Source of the DNA: Trichopria drosophilae
Taxonomy: Eukaryota; Arthropoda; Insecta; Hymenoptera; Diapriidae
DNA length: 64,000 nucleotides
Reading direction: 5' to 3'
NCBI GenBank assembly: GCA_030407085.1
Contig: CM059585.1
Span: forward strand, 120,261,001 to 120,325,000
Shown here piece by piece: positions 10,906-22,345 of this stretch (positions are counted from its first letter, which is position 1; each line of letters begins with the position of its first letter). Position numbers and translations under genes: made by a program. The notes under the pieces were generated by a model. It saw only the letters and a program-made list of their open reading frames with translations, had not been told where the DNA came from and searched no databases.

Positions 10906-13900
10906 TAATTTAAATCGGTTTAAAGAAATAAGTTGTCATTCAAAAGATTATGATGGGGCTATTGGTAAATTTATATTCATAGATATTAATAAAAATGGAG
11001 AGAAATAGAATGTGAAAAATGGGTAAATATAATCAGAAATGAAAAAAATTATTTAGTCGGAAGATACTTATTTGCTCGGCCCACAACAACAACAACAAAA
11101 TTAAGAGATTTATTCCCCCCAAAAATTAATATTAGTTTATTATAAAAACTTTGCTTATTCGCAAAGACAATAAAACTGAACAAAAATAAAGTTATGCTTA
11201 AAAATATAAAGGAATAGAATATCAGAAGATAATTGATGAACGAAAAAACTGCATATTTTTAGAAAACCCTAATTATTAATTGTTTAATTTAATATAGCAT
11301 TAACAAAAGTATCAAAACTGGAAATAATTATCGGAAGGTAAGACAAATTGACGTTATAAACTACTTCCTAAAAATAAAAAAATTGATAAAAATGATAAAA
11401 ACTGCAAAATGTACATTCAAAATTCTTCATTCTTGTGACTCGCATTAAAAGTACGCATCATTGCGCACTGTGAGCTAGTATTTTTTTAATTCGTCATAAA
11501 GGATGTCATTGTGATTCAATCGAGGTAATAATGTGTTGTTATATACCATAAAGAGGCAGTTATTAATAACTCTATATTTATCCAATCTGTTACCAGCATA
11601 TTGTCACGTAAAAGTTACAAGCATGAACTTTTCAAAATACCATTAGTCCAAAGACTGACGGAATTTTAGTGATTTCCTTAAGGGGGTTCCCAAAGTATTC
11701 GGCCGATAAAATAGTGATTTTCACTAAAAACCGTAAATAAAAAATTGCTGAATCGATTTTTCAAAATTCGGACTCTGTGCGGGTGATTCTAATTACTGTA
11801 AACGGTATCCTAACAAATACCAAAGTAATTAATTGAGAAGTTACTTTTTTTCTTTGGTAATTATTGCCTTTAAGAAGCTCGAATTTTGAAAATTTTTTGT
11901 AGCGATCTTTAATTTACGTTGTTTAGTGAAATTGCCCACGTTACCGGCGGACCACTTTAAAACCTCCTTACACCTTACATTTTTTTACGTGTTATTATGG
12001 TCATGTTTGACACATTTATGGCGAGGTATTTCCGTAACAATCAGACTTTTTGCAATTTGTAGAACTACAGATTGGAAATAACTTTATTTCCAAAGACATT
12101 GACTAATTTCCTACGAGCAGATTGTTTTTGTATTGTTATAATATTTGAAAGTTAAACAATGAGTTTTTCGACACAAAAAGTTGAGACATGGCCCGTGCCT
12201 GACATTTCGAATTAGTAATTTTTTCTTGGACTGGTATCAATTGGTACACAAATCAATAATAAATTTAGGATGAAGAATATCACCTTATCTGATAATTTAA
12301 GTGAGACAGTGCCGTTCCCTGACGTCTTCATTAGGTTAATTAATCATTAATGTTTGGCTGACTTCCTGGCAGTTAATAATTTATGTACGTTTAAAATACC
12401 AACAGAAATACAATGACATATGTGTCTGATGTTTAGGTGGGACAAGTCTACTTTTATGGAAGAAAGAGGCAAAAAACTTGTTATATGCGTTCATCCATTA
12501 TCAGTATTTGTTATTTTATTTTTAATTTTAATAGTATAATAAGTAACCTAAAAACTGTGTTGAAGATTTCAATGTGGACAAAGAGTGCGGGATGGACCGA
12601 AATATACAAGAGACGAAGACAACACGAAAACATGCATCGGCTGAAGTCTCCAAACACAAATAAAATTTAAAGATACATACTTAATCTAATTAATACACAA
12701 GGACAACGCTGTAGGAAAAAAAGGACAAACGAAACATTTTCACTTATCGGTACCGAAAGAATAAATTAACGAAAAATGGGCGTTTTGAAAGAAAATACAA
12801 CGCAATTTTTTATGTTTTGCAGGTCAGGGTGTAGATTAACGATATTTCGTCACACCATATTCAGTTTCCAAAGAATTCGAAAAAGACGGTGTAATATAGA
12901 AAATTAATATTCAATGATAAATAATAAAAATGACATGCCTAATTAAATTCATATGAATTGAATTTTAAATGAAAAATGAAAGAGTCCATCGAAAAATGTG
13001 TGCTACCTAGCCGAAAAACTCCTCAAAATTCATAGAAATTTAGCAATTTGTTGGGACTTTTTATGGTGGCGTATGAAAATCTTATTTAAACTACCACTTT
13101 GTACCGTATATGTGACCTTTTTCTTTTAAAATAATCTTAAAATTTACAGGGATAATTTTTGTGATATTCTTTGCCTTCTGAGAGAATCTGCTTATGCTAA
13201 TTGGAATTGTTCAGTCGACGGTTGTTTTGAAAAACCTTTATAAATAATTTCAGTATATAAATAATTCGAATGTATGGTATTATTCGAAATACTAAAAAAC
13301 GTAATTATAATGGAATTTTCCAGTTATCTGTTCCAATGCAATTTATTAACTTCAAAATAAACACAAGTATCCCAAACTAGTGACAGTTTTAAAGTTATAT
13401 AAAGCTAGACTTTCTACTTTTGAGAATAGTATAAATTTGTAACTAAATAATAATATGGGTACTGAAATTCATCATAATAATTGACATTTTGGTCAAGTTC
13501 GATCAGTAATAAACTTATCTAAAGTGAAAGATTTGTGTTTAAAAAGATATTACGATTTCTAATGTAACTCTAAACCAACATTTTTTAAAAACATTTCAAT
13601 TTTTTAATTATTTAGTTAACTCAGTAGAAAGTGTGATTTTTAACGCTTAAAGAGCATGTTTTCTCATTTTTTTTCACTCTGATTGCTGTATAAGACACGA
13701 ATTGAAATACACCCGACAAAAACTGTTCCGAATATTTATAATTATATATTTATAATTATATTTTAATACTAATTTTTAATGTAAGAATAATTTGTGGTTA
13801 CCGAATGAAGCGTAATAATTTCCGGTTACGTTAAAACACCTGTTACTACTGAAGACAAATCGATTATCATTTTGATTGCTAAGCACTTCAGTGATTTGAC

Positions 13901-16765
13901 AGATTACGGCTTTACAAAACCCGTGATATTTGTTTAACTAAGATCAATTTCAAGGGCATTGTACGTTTTCAAAATAATACCTATATCTGCCAAAAATTTT
14001 CTCTTTCAGTGATTTATTTATACAAAGCTTTAAGTGTCGTATACATAAACAGTTCAATTTTTAGGGAAACTGAAAAATGAAATGTAGTCAACAAAATCAT
14101 TTCAAAAAATAGTATTAAAAAAAAACTATTCGTTTATTATTACTCTACATATAAATCTAAATAGTGGTATTTACGTTCATTGTACTGAACAGGTAAAAAA
14201 TAATTAATAATCCCCCCTTCAGCTGAACGAAAGATGGAAATTACATTCGGAAAAAAAATAACTTGACCCATTTTTTAACGTATTTTAGCTTCCTGATTCT
14301 GAATGAGATAATAAAAATTATCGGTCGTAGTTCATTTTACATTTATTTTCAAAAATACATATCAGACAGAAAATTATTTCAAACAAAAGGTAGAGAATCA
14401 AATTCTGAACAAAAAATGTTACATGTATTTTTTCATAATGTCAAAGGCCAAAGGTAACGCGTATAAATCTCTCAGAATACGAAACAGTGTTGTAAATGAG
14501 GTTATGTGGCACGACGAACCGATTATTCTCAGGTACATCCGTCTTCTGTGGCATTACTGTTGGTATTAGGAGGAAAATGAATACAACCTTTTCTGTAGAA
14601 AATTTGATTCTCCATGTTTTTTGTTTAAAATATTGTTTTGTCTGATTTATATTTTTTACAATAAATACATAAAACCGCAATAAAACGCGACTTTTTCATT
14701 ATTGCCGCTTCAGTGTTTGAAGAGAAATTTTTATTGTCGTATTTGAAAACAAGATGCAAAACTACCTTTAAAAAACGGTTACGAATCTTTTTATGAGTGA
14801 GCAAATTCACTCACTGTTTTACCCACGTAGTTTGGGTTACATTTAAATTGACCACAGTGCTGTTCTAACCATATAGGCGTAGAACTAATTCTAACTTATA
14901 CAAAATCGAAAGTTCATTTATACGTTCAAAGACAGCATTTATAAAACGCTCTAAAAGTCGTAATGTAAATTGTTATGTATTTTTTATAAACGGTTATTAA
15001 ACCATTACGTGTCTACTGTAATGATCGTTTAATGAAAGTTTATGTTAAATGCTAAAATACTTTGAGAATATGAGTCACTTAACAGGAAAACCGAAGAAAC
15101 GAATAAATAAAAGTACAAATGGACTATAAATAAATGCAATAAATATATTAAAATAGAGGGGGGCAAGGGTTATTGGAGTAATTAGCTGTCAAAATAATAC
15201 AAAAGCCGAAGTGACAATAAATAAAAATTAAAATAAAAATTAAAAAAATAATATTTTATATGCTCTACTTATTAACTTCTTATTAACTGACTTATATGAC
15301 CGAGATCTAGTTTGATTTACAGTATTGAAGTGTAGATTGTATTCTTCATTATTGCTGTTGCTTTTTACTGGTGTTATTTGAATTCTCTTTAAAAACCATT
15401 TATTAGGAAACAAAATTCAATCCATTTTCATATGCATTACATGTTACATAAGTTATAAAGTAAATATAAAATTATAAAGAAAAAGAAAAAATGATGGGAT
15501 CGTTTAGAAATAATTCACGAAGTGGAAAATATTTTTCAAGGTTATTCTCAAGTTTTTATCATAATCACTTGACCTAATTACGTATTGTTATTATACATAA
15601 CCATCCAAAAATTGAAATAAACTTGGCTTATAATGTTTAAAAAGTTCGCAAAGTACAGTTAATATATAAGAATCCATAATCTGGTTCAATTTGAAACTGT
15701 GTTAAAACAAAAATTTCGCCACCATTAACTCACTGAAGTTACTTCACTTTTGCTGAAGTGTACAACAACAGGCCGTAAATTGTACTCTAGGTCGTATTGA
15801 GCTATAAAAAGTGCGAACGAAACGCCACGCTATTTTTACTAATGTATCGTTTTATTAAATTTTCAGCAAGATTTTTGTGTGCCTTTCAGTAGTGTCTATA
15901 CTGAGAAATCGTTGCATTCCAAACGGAAGCAATAAAATTATCAAACCCCTATAAAAATATGAAAATAGAACTCGATAACCATCGTAATTTTGCATTTGAA
16001 AAATATTAATAATCACCAACCTACTTTAAAATACTTCTGATAAATAAATTGCTTTCAAAATTAATGGTACAGAAGATTTTCATATTTTCAATATTAATCA
16101 TAAATAACAACTAAAGAATTTTCGTAAATCATTTTTTAATTAATCTCATTTATTGTTAACAAATAATTTATTTCGACATTATGATAGAAAAATGATTATT
16201 CTCTTATTAGTGTACTGAAACTGTAGTGATTTTCATTGAAGCTGATTTTATACTTTTTATGGTTCAGTAATATTTTCATAATACTAAGAAATATCCAGAC
16301 AGAAATTACTCTAATTTATTGACTCAAACTATTGTCTGCCAGTTAATATTGTTTATACCCTCAGTTTAACTCTGAAGTGGTCCTATATACACAATTATTA
16401 TTGTTGTTTGAAAATCAAGATTTAAAAATCACAGTTTAAAAATAGATTTATTTCAAATTTATATTCAGTATTCAAAAACAATACTGCAATTTAAAAAGAA
16501 ATTAAACTCATTTATTCCCGCATGTCACAATTTTCAGACTTTAGTCATTGTTGACTACAAAAATTGCTTAACAATCGAGCATAGTAGGAACTGTTTACTA
16601 CAATGAAGTTCAGAATGCAAATTTATTATTTGTAAACTCGCTGGAGAGATAAAATGTCACATATCACGGTTTTCTAATTTACGCCATTTTCAACAACAGT
16701 AACAATTGAAATCTTTTTGTTATATGTATCCATTTTTCAATAAAAATATTTTGAGACTATCTGTT
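10906..16765. other. Long AT-rich gene-free stretch
   Basis: Nearly 6 kb of low-GC DNA with frequent stops in every frame. Frames up to 79 codons occur (for example 12437-12670 + and 14441-14680 -), but they are Lys/Asn/Ile/Phe-rich and show no motif. No convincing gene, RNA or repeat was seen. Confidence 0.4.
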
Positions 16766-16975
16766 GAATTCATCTGACTGAAGTTTGTCTCTTAGAACTC
16801 ATCTTACTCAAATGTGTCCTAGAGAACTTACCTGACTCAAAATTATCTTTTGGAACTCACCTGACTCGAATTTGTTTCTTAGAACTCATCTGACTGAAGT
16901 TTTTTGTTAGGACTCATCTTAGCCAAATTTGTTCCTTAGAAATAAATTTGTCACTTAGAACTCATCTGACTCAGC
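16766..16975. repeat. 29-bp tandem repeat, about seven diverged units
   Basis: Units follow GAACTCATCTGACTCAAATT plus TGTTTCTTA. Six near-complete units of 28-29 bp run from 16766, then one truncated unit and a final half unit ending in CATCTGACTCAG. Units differ at several positions, so the array is old or was never homogenised. Confidence 0.8.
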
Positions 16976-17654
16976 TGCTAATTTTCTTGTTATTTCAGTT
17001 CGAAAATAAATACTTTAGCAATTGCTGCTAAGTCGAGTTGAATGCAACCAGTTTGTTTGCTGCACCTAATAAACTAGCAACGAATACTTTGAAAAGGCTG
17101 ATAATAAATTTAGCTGATAAAAGCAAGGTTAACATATACAGCTAAATCTACTTGCAGTTTATCCTTAATCTGTGGCTGCTAACATTTAGTAGGTATAGCT
17201 AACTTTATTGTAATTGTAGTAAATTTTGAGATCAACTTGATTCTTATTGCTTTCTTTTATTTATATATTTCTGCACAATAGTAACCTACGTTTTTCCGAT
17301 TGTATAAAAATTATAATTTTTACATCATTTTTTAACATTTTCTGAAATTAAGTTTTTATCGAGAGTCGTGGAATTGTTTTCACTGCAACAGTGGGGGGAT
17401 TTTTCGGAGCCTTTGCAGATTGCGAATAATTCACTGAATTTTCAATTTTTTGTCTAAAAATTTTATAATATATTGTTTCTGGTCAATGCAAAATACAATA
17501 AACAAGTTTTACTGGTGAATTTGTTCAGGCAAGCACAAAAAAATTATATGTCTGAACGCAATTGTATGAATATTAAAATAAATTCTGCACTTACTAAATG
17601 ACAGGTGTCACTTGAAGATGATTTGAAAGGTTCAAATTGGGATCAGCCTCGTAA
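16976..17654. other. AT-rich DNA with scattered TAGCTAA words
   Basis: GCTGCTAA, CAGCTAAAT and TAGCTAACT words are spread over 16970-17215 without a fixed period. No gene is seen. Confidence 0.35.
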
Positions 17655-17872
17655 ATCGGTAAGCGCATGCGCATCGTCGGGTTTTATATGTGCTCCACGT
17701 TCTTAAAGCTATCTATATTTATATGTATATCAATATCGTGACACTCTTAAAAGTTTTGCCTCTATTCAGTTGGAGAAAGAAAGTCGCCCAGGTGACGCCA
17801 CGATTATCAGCCACTTCACGTAACAAGTCGCATCACAACGTCGTTCCGAGAGGAAGAATATTTATTGTAAGT
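17655..17872 (+). promoter_or_regulatory. Candidate promoter and non-coding first exon
   Basis: A CpG-containing island in AT-rich DNA. GCGCATGCGC at 17663-17672 is a full match to the palindromic NRF-1/erect-wing consensus. About 100 bp on, an initiator-like TATTCAGTTGG lies near 17764-17774. The island ends at TTTATT|GTAAGTTGA, a near-ideal 5' splice donor at about 17868-17873. A 61-codon frame covers the island but has no domain-like pattern. I infer a transcription start and untranslated exon on plus. The gene body is not visible. Confidence 0.35.
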
Positions 17873-20159
17873 TGACTTATTATTTTTTAGTTGACGTATT
17901 AATTTTTAACGTAATAATTTTTCAAAATTGCATCACAAAATTCTGGCTAACAATTATTCCATGAAAAACTAGTCTAAACTAAATGCAACGACTTTTTTAA
18001 AATTTAACTTCAGAATATTCAAACAAATAATTTGTTGGGGGTTATATATATTTTTTAAAATAGAGGCTAATAAAGCCGAAATTATTTATCTTGTAATTTA
18101 TACATTTTTAGACCATGTATTGGATTTCGTTTTTAATTTCAATTTATTTGATGTCAATGTAGGTTAGTAATCGCCGTCACTTTGATCATATCAAATTTTT
18201 GTTTACAATTATTATTTCCGAGTTTTAAATTAATTATTTGTAATCAATTTAAGTTTCAGTAATTAGTAATTTTTATTATAATACAACCAGAAATAATTCA
18301 GTTATTACGATATATTTTTAAAAAACTAAGTTATAAAAAGAATGTTTTTATTAAAAATTGTCTTGTCTTGATAGAAACGATGTATATTGCAATAAATCCA
18401 ACGTTATCTTGGTATCATTTAAATCGATTACTACTTTAAATCATTCGATAAATATTTTCTAAGACGCAATCAAAGACGAAGGTTTTCGTTATATTTCCAA
18501 TACAATTTCGTGTTGTGTCGATTGCAGATTGTCAATCGAATGAAAATTAATTCTGAATCATAGCATATTTTATAGTAATCAGATATATATTGAACGAGAT
18601 TGCGATCGATCTTTAGTAAAATTACAACAAAATATTTTTTAAATCGTATTAACAAGTCTTAATTAGATTTATGTTAATAAATTAAAAATAATAAAAAAGT
18701 TTTCGTCATAATTGTTTAATATTTGTGTAGAGTTTTGAATATCTAGTTAGGTTTTCAAAATATTTGTCTTATTAATGTATGATGTTCCTGGATGACACAC
18801 ATCGTAAACAATAACCAAAATCTAAAAAGGTGAATTTTTGAAATGGAAAAATTGTTTAATATTTGATCTTTTTTATGTGCTAGTGGATTGTAAATAAATG
18901 TAAAATTTATGTAAAAAAAATACGAGTTCTGTTTTTATTTATCATTGAATGTTTTGAAGTCAAATTTTTTAATTTGTTTCAAAAATTGCCTGCATGTGAG
19001 GAAATGTGATTTTTCAGAGGTGTCAGTGACTAAGATTAATTATTAATATTTATTAATAATTTCTATTAAATTCGCTATTAAACATAAGAGAAGTTAAACA
19101 AATGTTTAATATTTTCTTTTTGGAATTTTTAATATTTTTAAATTGATTGTAATTTATGTGACGACTTCATGACCAAAAGTTAAGGGTGAGTTTATATCTG
19201 TAAACGGGCCCTGCATGATTCACTTTCCCCGTGCATTCAAGCGCATTAATTTAATGAGCGTTGTACAATATAATTAATCTTAAAAGCTTTTTACATGCTA
19301 TGTAGGGAATTCAGTACACGTAATAATTAGGGAAGTAATTGGTTGACAAAAATTCATGAAAGTCATTTTCAAAATGACCTTCAAGATAACTTGACAATCT
19401 GCAACTAATTTTAGTTAAAATGTCTCTGTTAGGAATAAATTTCGATCTTACTTTCTTTGATAACTGAAATTGATTAAATGTATTCCTTTTTTAAGTAACT
19501 AAAGATAAATATAAAATAGTATTTATTTATTTAGTAGAGTAAAAACTAAAAGGTAACAAGTGGAGTGTTCTTTAGATGAGCGATAGTAAACGTATTGCCC
19601 AATAAAAACAATGTCGTTTATTAAACATATGTTTGGTTTAATAATGATTAAGATTTATGACATTATTGTGCATTAGTAAAGAAGATTATTGAACTTAATG
19701 TACATGTATCATATATGTTTATAATATGTGTATATTATACAGAACGTATTTTAAATGTCAAATTGATTATGCAAAATTAAGTTTCTTTTAAAAATAGCAT
19801 GTGTTTTGTTACGTATATACATAATAGTAACCTACATTTTTCCGATCGATTTAAAAATTTAATTTTGATAGGCAAAAAATCATCAATGTTTCAGGCAACA
19901 TTTTTAAACTTTTTTTAAATTTATAACATTTAAGTGTCCAACAAAGATAAAAGGTAACAAGTGGAATGTTTTTTTAGATTGCAATAACGGGAAGATTGAA
20001 AATTAGAGATAGAAAGAAGGGGAGAATTTTCAATTAAACAGAATTCAAAATAAAATATTTTTTGTATGAATAATATTTAAAATTTTGAAACGGACACAAA
20101 CCGCCTAATAATTATTGTGAACATAAACCTTATTCCGGACTAGATACGTCATACACGAT
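17873..20159. other. AT-rich gene-free stretch
   Basis: If the donor at about 17870 is real, this is intron. No coding segment was recognised. Confidence 0.35.
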
Positions 20160-20515
20160 TTCCGCCTCGATTTACAGGCCTAAAATGCCTATTTCACGCC
20201 TCCGTGGGCGTAAAATTTATTTTTTGATGCAGTAGGCGTAAAATAGTCATTTTACGCCCTCATTTGCAGGCGCAAACCCCCTATTTCACGCCTTCTGGGG
20301 CGTAAAATAAATTTTCCGCCCACGGAGGCGTGAAATTGGCATTTTAGGTCCGCAAAATCGAGGCGTAAAAAATTTTACGCCTACTGCATCAAAAAACAAT
20401 GTTTGAATCTCAGGCGTAGAATTTTCACCCTCATGAACCTCGAGCCGGCTTTGCCGTCTCTCGGGTTCTATTGTCGAGGCGTAAAACTCTATTTTACGCC
20501 CTTGATACAAAAATA
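20160..20515. repeat. Inverted array of GGCGTAAAA motifs
   Basis: At least a dozen copies of GGCGTAAAAT or its reverse complement ATTTTACGCC alternate across 356 bp. Longer mirrored pairs are also present: CACGCCTCCGTGGGCGTAAA against CGCCCACGGAGGCGTGAAAT, and TTTTTTGATGCAGTAGGCGT against ACGCCTACTGCATCAAAAAA. The block directly abuts the Penelope-like remnant at 20520. A diverged relative is at 8395-8622. It is much richer in GC and CpG than its surroundings. Confidence 0.8.
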
Positions 20516-20519
20516 ACTA

Positions 20520-21320
20520 TTGTGCAATTGTTGTTGTTATGCAATCTTATTCTTCTAGAGGTGTATGTTTTTTTAATTTCATCCCACTTATTTTGGATGC
20601 TTTCCATTACTAAATCGTTATAGATATTCATAAACATCGATATAACATCAAATGAAATCATTTTATAATTTCGTGGGATTATGATGTGTTTAATAATTGC
20701 TTCAACTAGGGACTATGAATCTTTGATGTTTGATTTTATTCCAGGACTTTCGATATTATATTTGACAACAATTTTGCTTAATTGTAAGTCGAACTGTGAC
20801 ACATTAAGTCTTAAGGGATTTCCTTCTTTGTGCATTTTCGGAAGCCCGTATGCTCTGGGTATGGTGGCTTTACGTACTGCAAATATTTCAGAACTTTTTT
20901 TTTAATTAGTTTCCCATGTTTCTACTTTTTTTAACATTTTATTAATCTCGTTTGTTATTGTGGCTGTATATTCGAATCTTGATATTTTATAGGTGGAAGC
21001 GTCTGACAAGAGAATTTTCCATATATTAAACTTGAGAGAAAATCATCTGTATTATTCAAAAACTGGTTTACTATTTTTTTTATTGATGTTGTAGTATAAT
21101 TGATTTGTTTTGTTTCGTACATGTTGTGAAGAGCGAAATTGGCATACGGATTGTGTGCATTCTTGCCTGATTTTATTTTTCTGTGCTTCATTGACGACAT
21201 AGGATACTCCCGATACAATACTGGCAAGCTTGTTTTTATAATTCTCTTGATAGGCAAATTTATCTCCTAATGCAATACTTTGAATTTTTTGTGGTATTGT
21301 GACATGGATAAGTTTTTAAA
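20520..21320 (-). pseudogene. Penelope-like reverse transcriptase remnant, N-terminal part
   Basis: On the minus strand, 21257 to 20955 is an open frame of 100 codons corresponding to the region upstream of the palm. After a break, the sequence reads PRAYGLPKMHKEGNPLRL (about 20815-20870), the typical PLE motif xxYGLPKxHKxxxPLRP. After further breaks comes KMISFDVISMFMNI (about 20625-20665), motif A, and a SIQNKWDEIKK segment. The copy ends at 20520, where the GGCGTAAAA array begins, so the rest of the palm is lost. It is related to the remnant at 9.6-10.2 kb and complementary to it in what survives. The YVDD box is absent. Confidence 0.8.
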
Positions 21321-21429
21321 ACAAACGGTGCTGTCTTATTAGTAGTTTGTTATTAGTGTTTTTGATGTGTGAACGTTGCAGTAATAAGTTGAGTTCATTT
21401 ACAAATCTATTGCGTGTATGTTTGAAATG

Positions 21430-21745
21430 TTTTATTGAAGACCTTTAGAGGTAAGACTGAAAGAACATCAAAATAACTTTTTAACAACTAACACAGAACA
21501 ACACCCCCGCTTAGTCTAACATAGAAACGAAACGGGAGATGCATTCAATTACCAAAAACAAAGATTCTTGCTGCGGAAAGAAATTGGAAAAATCGAAGCA
21601 ATATAGAAAATTTCTTTATTAAAAAAGAAGAAAAGAATACAGTAAACATCCAATTCGAAACATCAAATCTTTCAGAAGTTTATAATTCTCTATTGCATTG
21701 ACCAATTCAACATTTTGCAGAGAAATATAAATTCAAAACAGTTCG
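21430..21745 (+). pseudogene. GIY-YIG endonuclease remnant, C-terminal part
   Basis: The plus strand carries the end of the YIGQT-type box (GKTERTSK, about 21450-21475) and a conserved C-terminal stretch (RNETGDAFNYQKQ, about 21520-21560). It is very similar to 10415-10640 but with stops and frameshifts. As in the other copy, it faces away from the minus-strand reverse transcriptase next to it. A segment continuing to about 21740 resembles the family's C-terminus (VNIQFETSNLSEVYNSLLH). Confidence 0.7.
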
Positions 21746-21782
21746 TTCAAATTTTTCTGGGTACATGCGCACACATTAATAA

Positions 21783-21860
21783 GTCTATGTTCCCAGTTCT
21801 GGTTGAAGATGATCCCAACCTTATAGGGTCGAAACGTAAATTTAGTCTATAGGAGCTACC
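21783..21860 (+). ncRNA. Hammerhead-ribozyme-like motif in PLE tail
   Basis: About 60-100 bp after the endonuclease remnant lies TTGAAGA (21803-21809), a hairpin GATCCCAACCTTATAGGGTC, then GAAAC (21831-21835), and a GTC (21845-21847) after a short loop. This is the order of a type I hammerhead: CUGANGA, stem II, GAAA, stem III, GUC. Hammerheads are known in the terminal repeats of Penelope-like elements, which fits the position. The first core base is U instead of C, and stem I pairing is poor, so activity is doubtful. Confidence 0.45.
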
Positions 21861-22169
21861 TATGCTGCTGTAGCATTTTATTTGTCCCCAATTGTAACAA
21901 TGTTTTTTTTATATATTTTTTAATATTACTTTGCAATTATTACAAAGTTTGTCGATTAGAGGTTGGTATAAAAAAGGGGGTCTGGGGCCAGAAACCTTCT
22001 AAGGTTTTTTCAAAATAGCTCAGATATGTCTGACCGCCGATTTTTATTATCATATTCGTAATCAAGAGGTGAAAATCTGTCGAAAACATGTTTCGAAGAT
22101 TTTTTTTTTGGATGACGTAGTTATTGTGCATTTTTACCATTAATTCCACTCCATTGTCCATTTTCTTAT
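21861..22169. other. Part of second PLE tail, no gene
   Basis: Sequence present in this copy but not in the copy at 10.6 kb. The 77-codon minus-strand frame at 21940-22173 shows no motif. Confidence 0.35.
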
Positions 22170-22345
22170 TCATATATATATATATGTATATATTTTTTTT
22201 AAATTCAATTATAATTTTATATGACCTTCAGTTATTCTTATAGGTTATTTTAATTTCGGACAGATACATATCAAGTCTAAATTAAAAGAAATACTTTAAA
22301 ACGGTCAAGAAAAATAATAATATGAATATGAGTATTAAAACGTTG
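22170..22345 (+). repeat. 3' tail shared with the first PLE copy
   Basis: It matches 10740-10905. It begins with an AT microsatellite at 22172-22193 and ends after TACTTTAAAACGGTC. It marks the right boundary of the Penelope-like copy. Confidence 0.6.

Noticed and set aside
14263..14810. Cluster of short opposed frames
   Set aside because: Lys/Asn/Phe-rich, overlapping on both strands and without motifs; consistent with chance in AT-rich DNA.
16766..16975. CRISPR-like array
   Set aside because: The repeats are directly adjacent with no unique spacers, and the context is eukaryotic.
20955..21257. 100-codon minus-strand frame as an independent host gene
   Set aside because: Its position directly upstream of the PLE motif GLPKMHKEG and the similarity of its flanks to the copy at 10.2 kb show it is part of the retroelement remnant.
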